Of a stretch of 64,000 nt of DNA, positions 13,461 through 25,225 are shown one piece after another. The stretch lies in assembly GCA_023053575.1 (NCBI GenBank), contig JAKZAP010000001.1, forward strand, positions 15,516,849 to 15,580,848, read 5' to 3'. Made by a program: the position numbers and the translations under genes. The notes under the pieces were generated by a model. It did no database searches. It worked only from the letters and a program-made list of their open reading frames with translations, and was not told the origin of the DNA. Position 1 is the first letter of the stretch. Every line of letters starts with the position of its first letter. This stretch comes from Branchinecta lynchi. Its lineage: Eukaryota; Arthropoda; Branchiopoda; Anostraca; Branchinectidae.

Positions 13461-15360
13461 TATATACTGCCGCGTTTACTAGTTTTGTTGCATTTCTAAG
13501 TCTTGTCTGACACAGTCAATGAAACTTGAGAGCTGACTTTATGTCATATTATACTTCGAATGTAAACCATACTCTTTCGGACAGACATTTGCGGAAGAAA
13601 AGTATGGTTGTATTTATGTTTGTAATAAAAGAAATAACACGACTCAACACTGGTGGGAGCCGGGTGGGACAACCACGGCACAACCCTCAACACAAAGCCA
13701 GAACAATACCCCCCCCCCCAAAAAAAAAAAAAATACCTGTGGGTACTTTGCTAGTGAAGAATAACTGAAAGCCGGTAATTCTGGAGACAATAAAAGGGGA
13801 ACCACACCCAATATTACTAAAAAATCTAAATGTGATGAACTTGTGTTTTGGCGGGATTTTATAGAATCTATTGCAGTTGACAAGTGCATGACAAGTTGCC
13901 ATGATTTTGAAACAGCAAAAGATGGAGCAAAACGAGATCTCTCTGAAGATACCTTTTTTAATTTGGATTTTCCATCGGTTGTGATTCTGATAATGGCGGC
14001 TTAACATTCAAGACGGGTCTAGGGAAAAATCACTTGAACCGAAATAAGTAGGCCTATGCTTAATCTTGCCGTTAGACTGTGCAAAAGAAAGAGCTAAAAA
14101 TTAAAAAAGATGGGCCAAGCCTGGTTTAATTTGACTTTATTTTTAACTATCATTTTCGCTCAGTATATACTGTGCATGAATATAGCTAGGTTCTAATTTG
14201 ATCATATTCTTCCGAACCATTCTTAGTGAGGCAACGTCCGGAGTAGCGTAGCCTACCTCTATTGTCTCAAACTGAGTGGGCCATTTATATGTACGAGTAT
14301 CAACTTATGTCCAGATCTAATGGAGGGTGATTAGGGAATAATTAATTTGACCTTTTTTGGAAAGTTCTCTGTAGTGCCTTGTGACAAGTCCAGAATTTCC
14401 GGCTAAGGCCTTAAAGAGGATCCTGACCGAAAAGGTCAAAATACCGCTGAACGAAATTTCAGCTGATCAACCGTTTATAGCAACAACAAATATTGCTCGC
14501 AGTCAGCTTTAAGTAAAATGGTACTAAAGCTTACTCAGCCAATATGTGTAGATGACGTTAGACTGTATAATAGGCAAGGCACAAAAAAAATGACAATATC
14601 ACGAACAGTTTAAACTTTGCCAAATTTGCAAGTAAAATAAAATAAATACAAACCGTCCCGCTGCTTTCGGCCTCACTCGGCCCCTTGACTTTGATAAGAA
14701 ATGCGGAAAAATTGCACAGCCTGTATTTCTGATCTATCAGTTCTTCGGAACAGACGGCGGGAGCCTTACTCGCCTCGAAAAAAGGGAAACAAGGGAAGTG
14801 CAAAATCAGCGTTCGGTGAATAAAAACAACACACTAAGTCTGGAATCTTAGAAATGAGAATGGATGTAACGATTGTTGACTGAGTGAATGAGTCGATTTA
14901 GGTAAGATGGGTTGGTTTGGTTTCTTTCAGTTGGTTTCTTTAAGAGGGTCGTTAGAATCATTACAGCTGAAATATCGGGTGTCACATTTGACACAAAATA
15001 TTTTCCCAGGAGTTAGGAGAGACCTTGGCCAATAAAAAACAGGAGACCTACACGATATGTCACTCATCTCATTAGCTGCAACAGCCTTTCGATGCAAATG
15101 GCGCTGTTCGCGGTTAAGTTCTCGAAAGGTGGAGATAAATCTGGCGACTAGTCAAGCTCGTTACATAATCAGGTGACAGGGGATATCGCCAGATCTCAAA
15201 AATATTTGGACACGTAAAAAAGTTTTTCCCAAGCCTTGGATCAAGTGGAGGTTAAATCGAGTTGAAAAAACACTAATCTTGTGGTTGCGAAACGCCGTTT
15301 CTACAGTGAATGGTGGCATATTATGGCATGTTTGTTTTGCTACGGCTCTCGGGCTTTTAA
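13461..15360. other. Mostly unassigned; one possible coding fragment
   Basis: A plus-strand frame from about 13765 to a stop at about 14003 has protein-like composition (it includes DELVFWRDFIESIAVDK and KRDLSED). It has no start codon, and I recognise no family. It could be an exon or a transposon gene remnant. A C12-A13 run lies at about 13710. At about 14640-14780 on the minus strand, a pyrimidine tract followed by an open stretch and a GT could be an exon, but nothing confirms it. Confidence 0.3.
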
Positions 15361-15364
15361 CTTA

Positions 15365-16010
15365 TTTTTATTTGACCAACATGTGACATAATAAGTGTAT
15401 TTAAAAAGCCCAGGGGCCATATAAATTACACAACAATAATACACATTACAAGAGAAAACAACAACAATATATTCCTACGGCTATGAAGCCTCACTGCTAA
15501 GCTTGGTCGCTCTTAGCTTCAGCGCTCCGTCGATAAATTCGCACACCTTTGCTATAACCCTTTCCGAAGTGCTATTCAGGGTATCCGAAAGAAGCAAAAC
15601 ACTCCCCTTAAAAAAAGATCCCCTCAACTCCGAAAGCTCCTGGCATCGATTGAGAAAGTGGTCCATGTTTTCCTCTACCCCTGCTTTGTAAAGTTGGCAA
15701 TTATAGCTGACATCTGGACCAGTCCTATGCATATCAAAAACTTTAAGTCTACCAAACAGGGGGAGGGAATTAGCTATGGCCTGGATCCATAATTTAAAAA
15801 CATTTTGAGGTAGATTCATTTTAAAATAAAACTCAGTCCCGAACACCTCCTTAACCTCGAGGTAAAACTCCAAAGTTTCGGACTGACTTATTAAAGCTCT
15901 CCATTTTTGAATCTCTTGGTCATCCAAAATCCTAGTGACTTTCCGCAATAACTTATCGTCACCTACAGGGCCACGGCCACTATTCCAAACATAACACATA
16001 AGATAGACCT
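15365..16010 (-). mobile_element. LINE fragment 2 (3' part)
   Basis: This is a non-LTR retrotransposon 3' part on the minus strand. It holds a 172-codon open piece (15481-15999), then an AT-rich 3' UTR ending near AATAAAAATAAG at about 15365. The piece contains the cysteine-histidine pattern NCQLYKAG...MDHFLNRC, like the C-x2-C...H-x3-4-C finger found after the reverse transcriptase in many LINE ORF2 proteins. The 5' part is missing. Confidence 0.6.
15481..15999 (-). pseudogene. LINE ORF2 C-terminal domain, 172 codons
   Basis: The frame has a long amphipathic region (FYLEVKEVFGTEFYFKMN) followed at residues about 118-137 by a C-H-C finger-like segment. That region is the 'thumb and post-RT' part of LINE ORF2. 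Catalytic YADD is absent because the copy is 5'-truncated. The methionine at 15999 is probably internal. I infer the family assignment from this pattern; no homology search was possible. Confidence 0.5.
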
Positions 16011-16283
16011 AGATCATCAAGCAGGGCTTTAACTAGAGATGGCCACGTATTTCTTTTCCCCACAACCAAAAGTTCATTATATACTAGGTTAGTAAATCCT
16101 AGTGTCATCAAACTTAATTATCTTTAACCAAAATCTTAAGATCTGCAATACCCTGTCTACCCTGTCATATGGGACTTTTACCGTGGCAAACATATCAGAA
16201 GTAAATTTGAATTAAATTTCGAGGTCTAGGGCTCCAGTATCGAAGCCTCGTATTCGTGGTGCTTCGTGAATTATGTTCACATG

Positions 16284-16356
16284 CTCCTCAGTAGGTCAGT
16301 GATAGAGCAGCGGGCTTGTAAGCCAGAGGTCGTGGGTCAAATCCAGCCTGAGGAGT
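16284..16356 (+). tRNA. Degenerate tRNA-Thr(TGT)-like sequence
   Basis: A 7-bp acceptor stem pairs CTCCTCA (16284-16290) with TGAGGAG (16349-16355). The D arm reads AGGTCAGTGATAGAGC, close to the usual GCTCAGTGGTAGAGC but with one stem mismatch. The anticodon region CTTGTAA gives TGT (threonine). The T arm GTGGGTCAAATCCAGC has lost one T and pairs poorly. The anticodon stem is mismatched at several positions. A CTTTT terminator follows. More likely a tRNA pseudogene or SINE head than a working tRNA. Confidence 0.45.
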
Positions 16357-16378
16357 GCTTTTATCTTTCAGTTGACTT

Positions 16379-16536
16379 CACTGTAAAAAGTTTCTCCGAA
16401 TAAGGATGCAGTATTCGCTACTGGGATTAATCGTATCTCTATTGGGATAAAACTAATCCGAATTAGGGATAATCTTATCTCAATGAAGACAAGATTAATA
16501 CCAGTAGCAAATACTGCAAAAAAATTTTTTACAGTG
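16379..16536 (-). mobile_element. Palindromic MITE, second copy
   Basis: CACTGTAAAAAGTTTCTCCG at the start is mirrored by TTTTTTACAGTG at the end, with the same CTACTGGGATTAAT interior as the copy at 1249-1405 but inverted relative to it. It lies just downstream of the tRNA-like sequence. Confidence 0.75.
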
Positions 16537-17335
16537 TTCTCCTAATGTTATCGTTATTATAGTGAGTAAATAAATTCCTTGCACAAAATTTGTCTTCTGG
16601 AGCATGAATGAAAGAAGAAAAAATGACCATCATCATAACTATGTACCGTATGACAATACTGTCCCCTTCTAAGATGCAGGACCAGCGTGGATGTGTATAA
16701 ACACATGAGAACAAGAGACAATAAGCAGGCCTGCAAAAAATGAACGAAAACATAACTTCTATTTTTCGACCCGAATAGGTGAAAATGGGTGAAAAAAATG
16801 TGTTCGTCGTTACTTGTGTTCCGTCTGTTATCCTATGTGGAAACTAGCCGTTTTGGGCGAACTGGGGAGCTGCCAGGGCCCCAACCCCGCAAGGGGGCAC
16901 GGCCAGGAGCCGAAAATTATAATGAGTAGAAAGTATCGTTGATACTTATCTATTTCATCTCTAAGACTGCCTGTCAATTGTCTGTCGACTGCCAGTCAAA
17001 TCACGTTAATAAATAATAAAACGGAAAAGTAAAGTTTGTTTTTGCTAAATTGTAGAAGAAGGGATACCTAAACCTTGGACTTTAGGCGTTTTTCCGCGAC
17101 ACGATTGTGAGCCACACACTTCCGAGTGTCGCGGAAACACGATTGTGTGCCATGCAGTCCAGCCACAAGCTGAGACTCACGGAAACGCCGTTTTGTCTAT
17201 TTTTGGGGTTTCCCGACCGAATCGAGCCACAAAATCGACAATCACCTCGGCAGTTGTTTGTCGAATTCGAGCCACAAGAATCTTGTCGGTCGCTGAAACA
17301 CTCTTGTGGGCCGCACAAAAGACCGCGGAAACACT
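16537..17335. other. Unassigned; cluster of short direct repeats
   Basis: Nothing coding is recognised. From about 17085 to 17335, five or six short units recur with the pattern GTGAGCCACA or GAGCCACAA plus CGCGGAAACAC (for example CGCGGAAACACGATTGTG and CGCGGAAACACTCTTTTTGG). This is a diverged tandem repeat leading directly into an R3 element. Confidence 0.45.
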
Positions 17336-18467
17336 CTTTTTGGGATCCCAAAACGTAAGTGGAGGGATACCTATGACATCGCAAAAGTTGTCCATCTGTC
17401 CGTCAGTCTGTAAGCACGATAACTCTCGAAGGGAATGGGATATTTGGATGAAACTTGGTGTGAGGATTCGTTGCGTCGTCGGACCAGTCGAGTTCGTAGA
17501 TGGGCTTTGTAGCCCTACATTTAGGGGTGGGGGTTCAAATTAAGTGGCAAACAAAGTATTTTGAAACAGCTAATGTGACAGTCGATTATGGGGTAAGAAG
17601 ACATGCTGAGCACGATGGTGAAAACCATTCTGTATCGGACAAGTAGTTCGCCCGGAATCCGGCCAAAACCGGAAAGTTTGTTAAAAGTAAAAGTTGTATT
17701 TGAAGTTGATTAGATATTCGATTTAGGGGTAGGAAAGCATGCTGAAGACGTTGGTGAAAACGATTTTCTTGACGGACAAGTAGTTCGCCCGGAATCCGGC
17801 ACAAACCGGAAAGCTTGTTAAAATTAAAAGTTTTATTTGGAGTTGATTAGATGTTCGATGTAGGGCAAGAAGACATGCTGAACACCTATGTGAAAACAAT
17901 TTTCTACTCGGATATGTAGTTCGCCCGGAATCCGGCCAAAACCGGAAAATTGTTAGAAGTTCAAGTTTTATTTCTAGTTGATTAGATAACCGATTTACGG
18001 GTAAGAAGAGATGCTGAATCCGTGTGTGACAATCATATTTTACCCGGACATATAGTTCGACCGGAATCCGGTTGGAGTCGGAAAATTTGTTATAAGTTAA
18101 ATTTTTATTTGAAGTTGATTAGATGTTCATTATTGGGGAAAGAAGATACCCTGAGTTCGTTTTTTTAGCTTTCTTTTTTCGCCGGACAAGTAGTTCTTGA
18201 GTTCGGACGAAACTGGGAAGTTGGCAGAAGTGGCAGGAAGTTTTCGTCAAAGCAGATATGACTTATAGGGGTAAATACACATGCTGAATCCATATCTGAA
18301 CTTGGTTTTCTCAGATGATTAGCTATTCGGGCTTAATCTGTTTCTGAATTTTAATTGTAACAATATTCAAGGAGTCTGGCGATGACTGGATCTGGCTAAG
18401 ACAAGACCCAGTTGTCTGGATCAGATATTGAACTTTTGGGATCCCATCGAAACCTTTGGTCTTGTTT
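17336..18467 (+). mobile_element. R3 element (HINE-like, about 145-bp tandem units)
   Basis: It starts at the palindrome TTTTTGGGATCCCAAAA and ends with TTTTGGGATCCCATCGAAAC followed by CCTTTGGTCTTGTT. The first part holds GTAAGTGGAGGGATACCTATG and a short TCCGTCAGTCTGTAAGCACG run. The rest is four to five diverged units of about 145 bp, each with GAAGACATGCTGAACACG, ACAAGTAGTTCGCCCGGAATC and AAAGTTTTATTTGAAGTTGA. It is non-coding, and the plan (5' palindrome, 3' subterminal copy, short 3' hairpin ACCTTTGGT) parallels R1. Confidence 0.7.
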
Positions 18468-18748
18468 ATATATTTGATGGTGGAAAAAGGATACGTCAGC
18501 TGAATTTTATTGGAGCTATATTTCAGCCCTTCTTCGCAAAGGTCCTTTTCAGGCTCAAAACCGCTCAAGTTGGAAAAACGAACTTGTGGGAAACACAAAA
18601 CTAAAGATTCTAGCCTAGCGATAAATATTTAACTTCGTAAATTCTTTCGTGTGTCTTGCTTGGAGTTAAAAGGGTTCCTGTGATTTCATTTCGGACACAG
18701 CTGCTGTTTTTACTGCTCGATTGGGTAGTTGGTCGGGTAGAGATTTTT

Positions 18749-21547
18749 ATGGCACTTGAGCTTACTCAAGTGCCATATAGCGATTGTTATTTCTGTCCGT
18801 CAGTCGGTCTGTCGGTCTGTCGGTCCCGGTTTTGCTAGTTCGGGTACTTCCAGATAAGCTAGGACGATGAAACTTGGCAGGCATATCAGGAACTGGACCA
18901 GATTAAATTAGAAATTGTCGTTTCCTCGATCCGACCATCTGGAGGGGAGTGGAGGGAGGGGGAATCCGGAAAAAATAGGAAAAATGAAATATTTTTAGCT
19001 TACGAACGGGTGATCGGATCTTAATGAAACTTGATATATGGAAGGACTTCGTGTCTCAGACCCTCCATTTTAAATCCAGACCGGATCCGGTGACACTGGG
19101 GGGAGTTGGAGGGGGAAATCGGAAATCTTGGAAAACACTTAGAGTGAAGGAATCCGGATGAAACTTGGTGGAAAGAACAAGCAGAAGTCCTAGATACGTG
19201 ATGGATATAACCGGAACGGATCCGCTCACTTTGGGGGAGTTGGGGGGGGGGGGGGAGAAGTCCGAATTTTTAGTGATCCCACGAGTTTGGTGCTTCCTGA
19301 TGTGCTGGGACGCTGAAAATTGGCAGGCACGTCAGGGACCCGACCAGATTAAATGGGAAATAGTCATTTCCCCGATCCGACCATCTGGGAGGGGGAGTGG
19401 AGGGAGGGGGAAGCCAAAATGTGTGGTATTTTTATCTTGCGAACGAGTCATCGGATCTTGATGAAATTTTATATTTAGGATGACCTCGTGTCTCAGACGT
19501 CCCACTATAAATCCGGACCGGATCCGATGACACTGGGGGGAGTTGGAGGAGGGAACCGGAAATCTTGAGAAACGCTTAGAGTGGAGGGATCGGGATGAAA
19601 CTTGGTGGGAAGAACAAGCACAAGTCCTAGATACGTCATTGATATAAGCGGACCAGATCCGGGCACTCTGGGGGAGTTGGGGGGGGGGGCCGGATTTCTA
19701 GCGATCCCGCGAGTTCGGCATACTTCCTTATGTGCTAGGGCGATGAAACTTGGCAGGTATGTCAGGGACCCGAACAGGTTCACCTGAGAACAGCCGTTTC
19801 TCCAATCCGACCATACTGGGGGGAGTGGATGGATGGGGAGTCCGGAATCTAGTGGCGTGTATAACTTTTGAACGGGTGATCGGATCTTGATGAAATTTTA
19901 TATTTAGGATGACCTCGTGTTTCAGACGTCCCACTATAAATCCGGACCGGATCCGATGACATTGGGGGGAGTTGGAGGAGGGAACCGGAAATCTTGAGAA
20001 ACGCTTAGAGTGGAGGGATCGGGATGAAACTTGGTGGAAGAACAAGCACAAGTCCTAGATACGTCATTGATATAAGCGGACCAGATCCGGGCACTCTGGG
20101 GGAGTTGGGGGGGGGTCCGGATTTCTAGCGATCCCGCAAGTTCGGCATACTTCCTGATGTGCTAGGGCCATGAAACTTGGCAGGTATGTCAGGGACCCGA
20201 ACAGGTTCACTTGAGAACAGCCGTTTCCCCGATCCGACCATAGTGGGGGGAGTGGATGGATGGGGAGTCCGGAATCTAGTGGCGTGTGTAACTTTTGAAC
20301 GGGTGATCGGATTTGAATGAAACTTGTATGGTGGGAAGAGCTATCGCCTCGGATTATCACTGTTAAGTCCGGGTCGGGTCGGGTTATACCTGTGGGGATG
20401 GGGGGGGGGACCCGAAAACTCAAGAAACGCTTAAAGCAGAGGGATTGGGACGGAATTTAATGGAGAGAACAAGCATTAGGCCTAGATCCGAATTTGACGG
20501 AGCCAGATCGTTTCGGGGCTCTGTGGGGGGGGGGGGTAGAGGGGGTTTCCTGGAATACTGGTAGTCGGGGGTTAGAATAGTTCCAGAAGTACTAAGACAA
20601 TGAAACTTTGCAGGCATATTAGCGACCCGACATAATTGACTTATTTATTTAAACTAGGATACGACCAACTAGGGTCAAACAAATGGGTGATAAGAGTCGA
20701 TGGCCTCGACATGTAAAAGATGCGTTCGAACAAATGCGACCACGGTTGGGGGAATTGGGGGGGGGGACTTTTGACATGCACAAAAACCAAACGAATGGCC
20801 CGAATGAGATGCAAGTTCGACAGTGCCGAGTTTATGCGGCCTAGATTTGTTCTTTGGCGTCCGGGCCGGATGCGGCCAAGGTAGGGGGGAGGGGGGTACT
20901 GGAAACTTACAGATAGGCTATGCTCCAATTTCAGTGAAACTTGATGGACAGGAAGAGGGAATTAGGAGATATGACGTTTATGTTTTCAAGTCCTGTTCGG
21001 CCGCAGTGGCGGGAATTGGAGGGAGATTGCCGGAAACTTTGAGGCTCGCATAGGAGTCAAACGAGTGCATCAGTTTAAATGAAACATAGAACTTAGAGAG
21101 AGCATATACCCTAGATGACATATTTTGGGCAAGGATCCGGATCCGACAACGTTGGTGGGGGGAGGGGGTACCAGAATTTTCCAAAAATGCTCAGACTCGA
21201 CCGAAACTTTAGCGGTGGTATAAAAGAAGATACTTTAGATGATCCATGTTTTAGTCCGAACCAGATTCGGCCACGGTAAGGTGAGATGGAGGGAGTACCG
21301 GAAATATTGTAGCACGTCTAGGGATCAAACTAGTGGATTTATTAGGCTGAAACTTGGAAGTTTGAACAGTCATGTGCATTTGATAATCGAGACGATGCCG
21401 GAACTGCTTAGAAGTGAGTGAAACAAACTATCCTACTTCTATTTCCAAACCGCATTTTTGGATGGCGGGTGTATTTTATCACGTTCTCATCTACTTTCTT
21501 GTACTGCCTACTCGTAACAAGTGCCATATGAGCTCGTAGCTCTTGTT
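18749..21547 (+). mobile_element. R2 element, 2.8-kb copy
   Basis: The 5' end is a hairpin, ATGGCACTTGAG-CTTA-CTCAAGTGCCAT, followed by ATAGCGATTGTTATTTCTGT and CGGT repeats. The 3' end is CAAGTGCCATATGAGCTCGT then AGCTCTTGTT, so the 5' hairpin arm reappears inverted and a GAGCT-CGT-AGCTC hairpin follows. The interior has at least six related units of about 430 bp. Each has CGATGAAACTTGGCAGG, AACGGGTGATCGGAT and a homopolymeric G run of 7-13 at the same place (for example GGGGGAGTTGGGGGGGG). It is non-coding. Confidence 0.7.
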
Positions 21548-21818
21548 CTGTATTTGGGTTGAATTATAGTTCCAATAAAATTCAGCTGACGTATCCATTT
21601 TCCACCATCAAATATGATTCGCAGTCAGCTTCGGCTGAACACCCGAGCTGTATACCTATTTATACTCTTTTTTTAGCCACAATCGACCCGCAAAACTGTT
21701 TGAGGAAGCACGGAAAAATGCCTTTCTAAACTGGCCCCTAGGTGGTTAACAAACGCAAGAACCTCTGTGTCCGGGTCTAGCTGCCAGGGACTCTATTCGA
21801 CAAAAAAAATGTACTAAC

Positions 21819-22008
21819 CTACAGTAGACAGAAAGCTTCGAACGGTATTCCCTCGTCTTCCATTCTGCTGGAACTTTCCTTTCGCGAATTTCTCGTACAA
21901 ATCCAGCATAAACTGCGGTAACTCTCCCTTTTCATCCAGTCTAGACAGCTGTACACTGGCAAATACCGTCACAAACGCATAAATATAGAGTACCTTTCTC
22001 ATTTTCAC
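21819..22008 (-). CDS. First coding exon of a BMP/TGF-beta superfamily ligand
   Basis: The frame encodes about 63 residues. A basic start and hydrophobic core (MKMRKVLYIYAFVTVFASVQ) make a signal peptide. It is followed by the start of a TGF-beta propeptide: LPQFMLDLYEKFA at residues about 30-42 and GNTVRSFL at about 53-60. The pair 'P-x-(F/Y)-M-L-D-L-Y ... N-T-V-R-S-F' is characteristic of BMP/GDF prodomains. The exon ends at a good donor, TAG|GTTAGT, just after the NTVRSF motif. The product would be a secreted precursor processed into a cystine-knot ligand. The remaining propeptide and mature domain must lie at lower coordinates or outside the window; I did not find them. I cannot name the subfamily. 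Confidence 0.7.
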
Positions 22009-22506
22009 ATCTTAAATTTCTGAATCGACCTTACTGTTTTCCCTACTGAAGCCTTACTGGACAACTTGACTCGAACAGACGCCGTAAGCTGGGCGGAGGA
22101 ACTTATTTACTACAGGTCCGTAAGTACCTGTCAAGGTGTCACGACCATAGGGGACTATCTACGGAGCAGCGGGTACCAATCAATGCGGACTCGTGCGTCC
22201 GACAGAGTGATCAAAGGACAAATTAGGTCTCAGTTTTAATTACCGAAAATTACTGGGGTCTAGGAGGCAAAATTCTGTAAATGTGTATGAGAAATTCGTA
22301 ATCTTAACGAAGGATGTACCGATTTTACATGTTTCATTGGTGTCGTTCTTCTAAACATAGCCTACTTATTCTTAATAGAACAACTGATGACCGTTTTGGA
22401 GTCAATTTACTATAATGCTGGAACAACGGTTATAAAACACAATCTACCTGACTCAAACCCAACATTCAATTTTCCTGCCACAGTCCCTTTTGACGATGCT
22501 CAAAAC
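22009..22506 (-). other. Probable 5' flank of the TGF-beta-like gene
   Basis: These 500 bases lie upstream of the ligand start codon. No clear TATA box or other element can be named. The stretch is not obviously repetitive, unlike most of the window, which fits a promoter or 5' UTR. Confidence 0.35.
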
Positions 22507-23075
22507 AACAAGAGCTGTAAGCTCATAGGGCACTTGCAAGCATACGTAGTAGGTAAGGGTATCAGCTAAGATTTGCACTTTATTGAGGCACAGACGATTA
22601 TGAGCCTTTAGGATGCATGAAAATGTATGGTTTAGTTAAAAATACGCCATACACTTTGCGGTTACAATGTGCACCTTAAGGGGCCTAGGAATCTATTTTG
22701 TAAGCAAAAGCACCCGTACACAAATGATCATGGGCCCTTGGATCATGAAAGTGCATAATTTGCTTGAAAGTGTTTTTTTTTGCATTTTGCGGCTAATATG
22801 TGCACTTTAAGGGGACTAGAACTGAGTTTGTAAGCAAACTACTTGGGACATAGAGATCACGGGCCCTTGGGGGTCTTAAAAAAGTAGCCTATTGTTTCTT
22901 AAAAATATTTTTTTTCCACTTTGCGGTAAGATTGGTTGGAAAGTCATTTGTAAGCAAGACCTTAAAAAAGTAGCCTATCGTTTCTTAAAAAAAAAAAAAA
23001 TCCACTTCGCGGTAAGAGTGGTTGGAAAGTCATTTGTAAGCAAGACCTTTGAGGCAGATATTCCTCAGCCCAAGC
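22507..23075 (-). mobile_element. R2-type 3' end with 125-bp tandem units
   Basis: It opens with AACAAGAGCTGTAAGCTCAT then AGGGCACTTGC, the inverted 3' terminus of the R2 family. Three to four direct units of about 125 bp follow, each with TGTGCACTTTAAGGGGACTA, GTAAGCAAAAC and CGGGCCCTTGG. The last units are shortened and include A-rich and T-rich runs. The same units occur at 54110-54500 inside a complete inverted R2 element, so this is a truncated copy. Confidence 0.55.
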
Positions 23076-23130
23076 TGACTGCGAATCATATTGACAATGC
23101 AAAACTGATATGTCAGCTGAATTTTATTCA

Positions 23131-23163
23131 GATCGGCCCTTCTTGGCAATGGCCCTCTTCAGG
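23131..23163 (-). other. Conserved hairpin core, hammerhead-like
   Basis: On the minus strand CCTGAAGAGGGCC-ATTGCCAAGAA-GGGCCGA forms a GC-rich stem behind CTGAAGA. Related segments occur at 18521-18553 and on both arms of the foldback at 55868-56155. The order CTGANGA, stem, GA(A) is that of a hammerhead ribozyme core, but this copy lacks the GAAA, so it cannot be active as written. Confidence 0.3.
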
Positions 23164-23291
23164 CTCAAGCCGCTCAAGCTGGGAAATGAACTTGTGGAAA
23201 AACAATTAAAGAGTCTTCCTTAAATATGTGATTTTGCTGATAGAATTTGTCAGTGTTGTAAAGTACTTGAGTATACTCCCCAGTACTTCTA

Positions 23292-24076
23292 TTTTTGGAA
23301 TCCTAAAACGTAAGTGGAGGGATACCTATGACATCGCAAAAGTTGTCCGTCCGTCCGTCCGTCTGTAAGCACGATAACTCTCGAAGGGAATGAGATATTT
23401 TGATGAAACTTGGTGTGAGGATTTTTTGGGTCAAGGGTAAGGCCGAGATCGTAGATGGGCGTTGTAGCTCTATATTTGGGGGTAGGGGTTCAAATTAAGT
23501 GACAAACAAAATATTTTTAAACAGCTAATGTGATAGTCGATTATGGGGTAAGAAGACATTCTGAGCACGATGGTGAAAATAATTTTTTCGCCGGACAAGT
23601 AGTTCGTCTGAAATCCGGCAAAAACCGGAAAGTTTGTTAAAAGTAAAAGTTTTATTTGAAGTTGACTAAATGTTTGATTTAGGGGTAAGAAGACATGCTG
23701 AACATGACGGTGAAAACCATTTTCTCGCTCGACAAGTAGTTCGTCCGGAATCCGGCAAAAACCGGAATGTTGGTTCGTAGTAAAAGTTTCATTTGAAGTT
23801 GATTAAATGTTTGATTTAGGGGTAAGAAGACATGTTGAACACGATGGTCAAAACCATTTTCTCGCCAGACAACTAGTTCGCCTGGAATCCGGACAAAACC
23901 GAAAAATATCTTACAAGCAAAAGTTTTATCTGCAGTTGATCAGATGATAGATTTTGGGGTAAGAAGAGACGCTGAACCTGTATATGACAATCATTTTTTA
24001 CCCGGATATATAATTAGTCCGAAATCCGGTTGTACCCGTATTTTTTTGTTAAGTCAAAGACACCTTTGGTCTTGTT
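23292..24076 (+). mobile_element. R3 element copy
   Basis: It begins TTTTTGGAATCCTAAAACGT (mutated palindrome) and continues with GTAAGTGGAGGGATACCTATG and the TCCGTCCGTCCGTCCGT run. Four diverged 145-bp units with GTAAGAAGACATGCTGAACA follow. It ends in CACCTTTGGTCTTGTTTT, without the second GGGATCCC. It is non-coding. Confidence 0.65.
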
Positions 24077-24558
24077 TTACTTAAAGTTTCACCGAAAAGT
24101 GCGGAGATAGGACAATCTAATTACCCACCCTTTATTCGCTTAAAGGGACTTGGAAGACCCGATAAAAAAGCGTTACTTCCGTCGCTATTCACGAATAATG
24201 AACTTTCATATAGTGGAACTTCCCTGTCAGATTTGAGGTGCCCCTATGTGCTTGTACCTGTGTTGTTTGCTTGAAGAAACGAAAAATAAGCGTTCATGCA
24301 GTGAGTAACCTTCAGTGAGCAGATCACTGGCAAGTGAAAAGCCGCGTTTGTATTCAGATTCAAAATTTTCCACGTCATAGTGGAATTTTGCATTGTGAGG
24401 TCGGTCGTAGATATTCTGAGGTCACGCTAGACTAAATAGTGACAAATAAAACAATTCCTAAACACAATACAAATAACGCAGTGTGTTCAGTCACATGATA
24501 CAGAAATAAGTTGGCTTTTCAGTTGAACTTTAAGAACGAGTACTGAGTACTTTATAAA
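24077..24558. other. Unassigned spacer between two R3 copies
   Basis: No gene or repeat is recognised. It is moderately AT-rich. Confidence 0.4.
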
Positions 24559-25225
24559 CTTTTTGGGATCCCAAAACGTAAGCGGAGGGATACCTATGAC
24601 ATCGCAAAGGTTTTCCGACCGTCCGTCCGTCTGTAAGCACGATAAATCTCGAAGGGAATGAGATATTTTGATGAAACTTGGTGTGAGGATTGCTGGGGTC
24701 AAGGGTAAGGCCAAGTTCGTAGATGTGCTCTGTAGCCCTACATTTTGGGGTGGGGAAGAGGTTTAGGGACAAACAAAATATTTTTAAACAGCTAATGTGA
24801 TAGTAGATTAAAGGGTAAGGAAACATGCTGAACACGATGGTGAGTAAAAGTAAAAGTTTCATTTGAAGATGATTAAATGTTCAGTTTAAGGGTAAGAAGA
24901 CATGCCGAACAAGATGGCGGAAACCATTTTCTCTCCGGACAACTAGTTCGCCTGGAGTCCGTCCAAAACCGGAAAATATGTTAAAAGCAAAAGTTGTATC
25001 TTAAGTTGATTTGATGACAGATTTGGGGGTAAGAAGAGACGCTGAGTCTGTATATGACAACCATTTTTTTTTTATCAGGACATATAATTGGTCCGGAATC
25101 CGGTTGCAACCGGATTTATTCTTTTTTAGTCAAAGTTTTATTTAAAGTTGATAAGATGCTCTTTATAGGGATAAGGAGATACGCTGGATTCGTTTCTGAA
25201 TTATAGCCTACGTGAAAAATCTGAG
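24559..25225 (+). mobile_element. R3 element copy, 3' end eroded
   Basis: It starts TTTTTGGGATCCCAAAACGT, then the TCCGTCCGTCTG run and about three 145-bp units. Similarity fades near 25225 before the 3' palindrome is reached, so the 3' end is approximate. Confidence 0.6.

Noticed and set aside
14558..14803. Possible downstream exon of the TGF-beta-like gene.
   Set aside because: The peptide has no propeptide or cystine-knot features, and its splice sites are only moderate.
16284..16356. Functional tRNA-Thr gene.
   Set aside because: Mismatches in D and anticodon stems and a missing T-loop base make a working cloverleaf unlikely; kept as a tRNA-like sequence.
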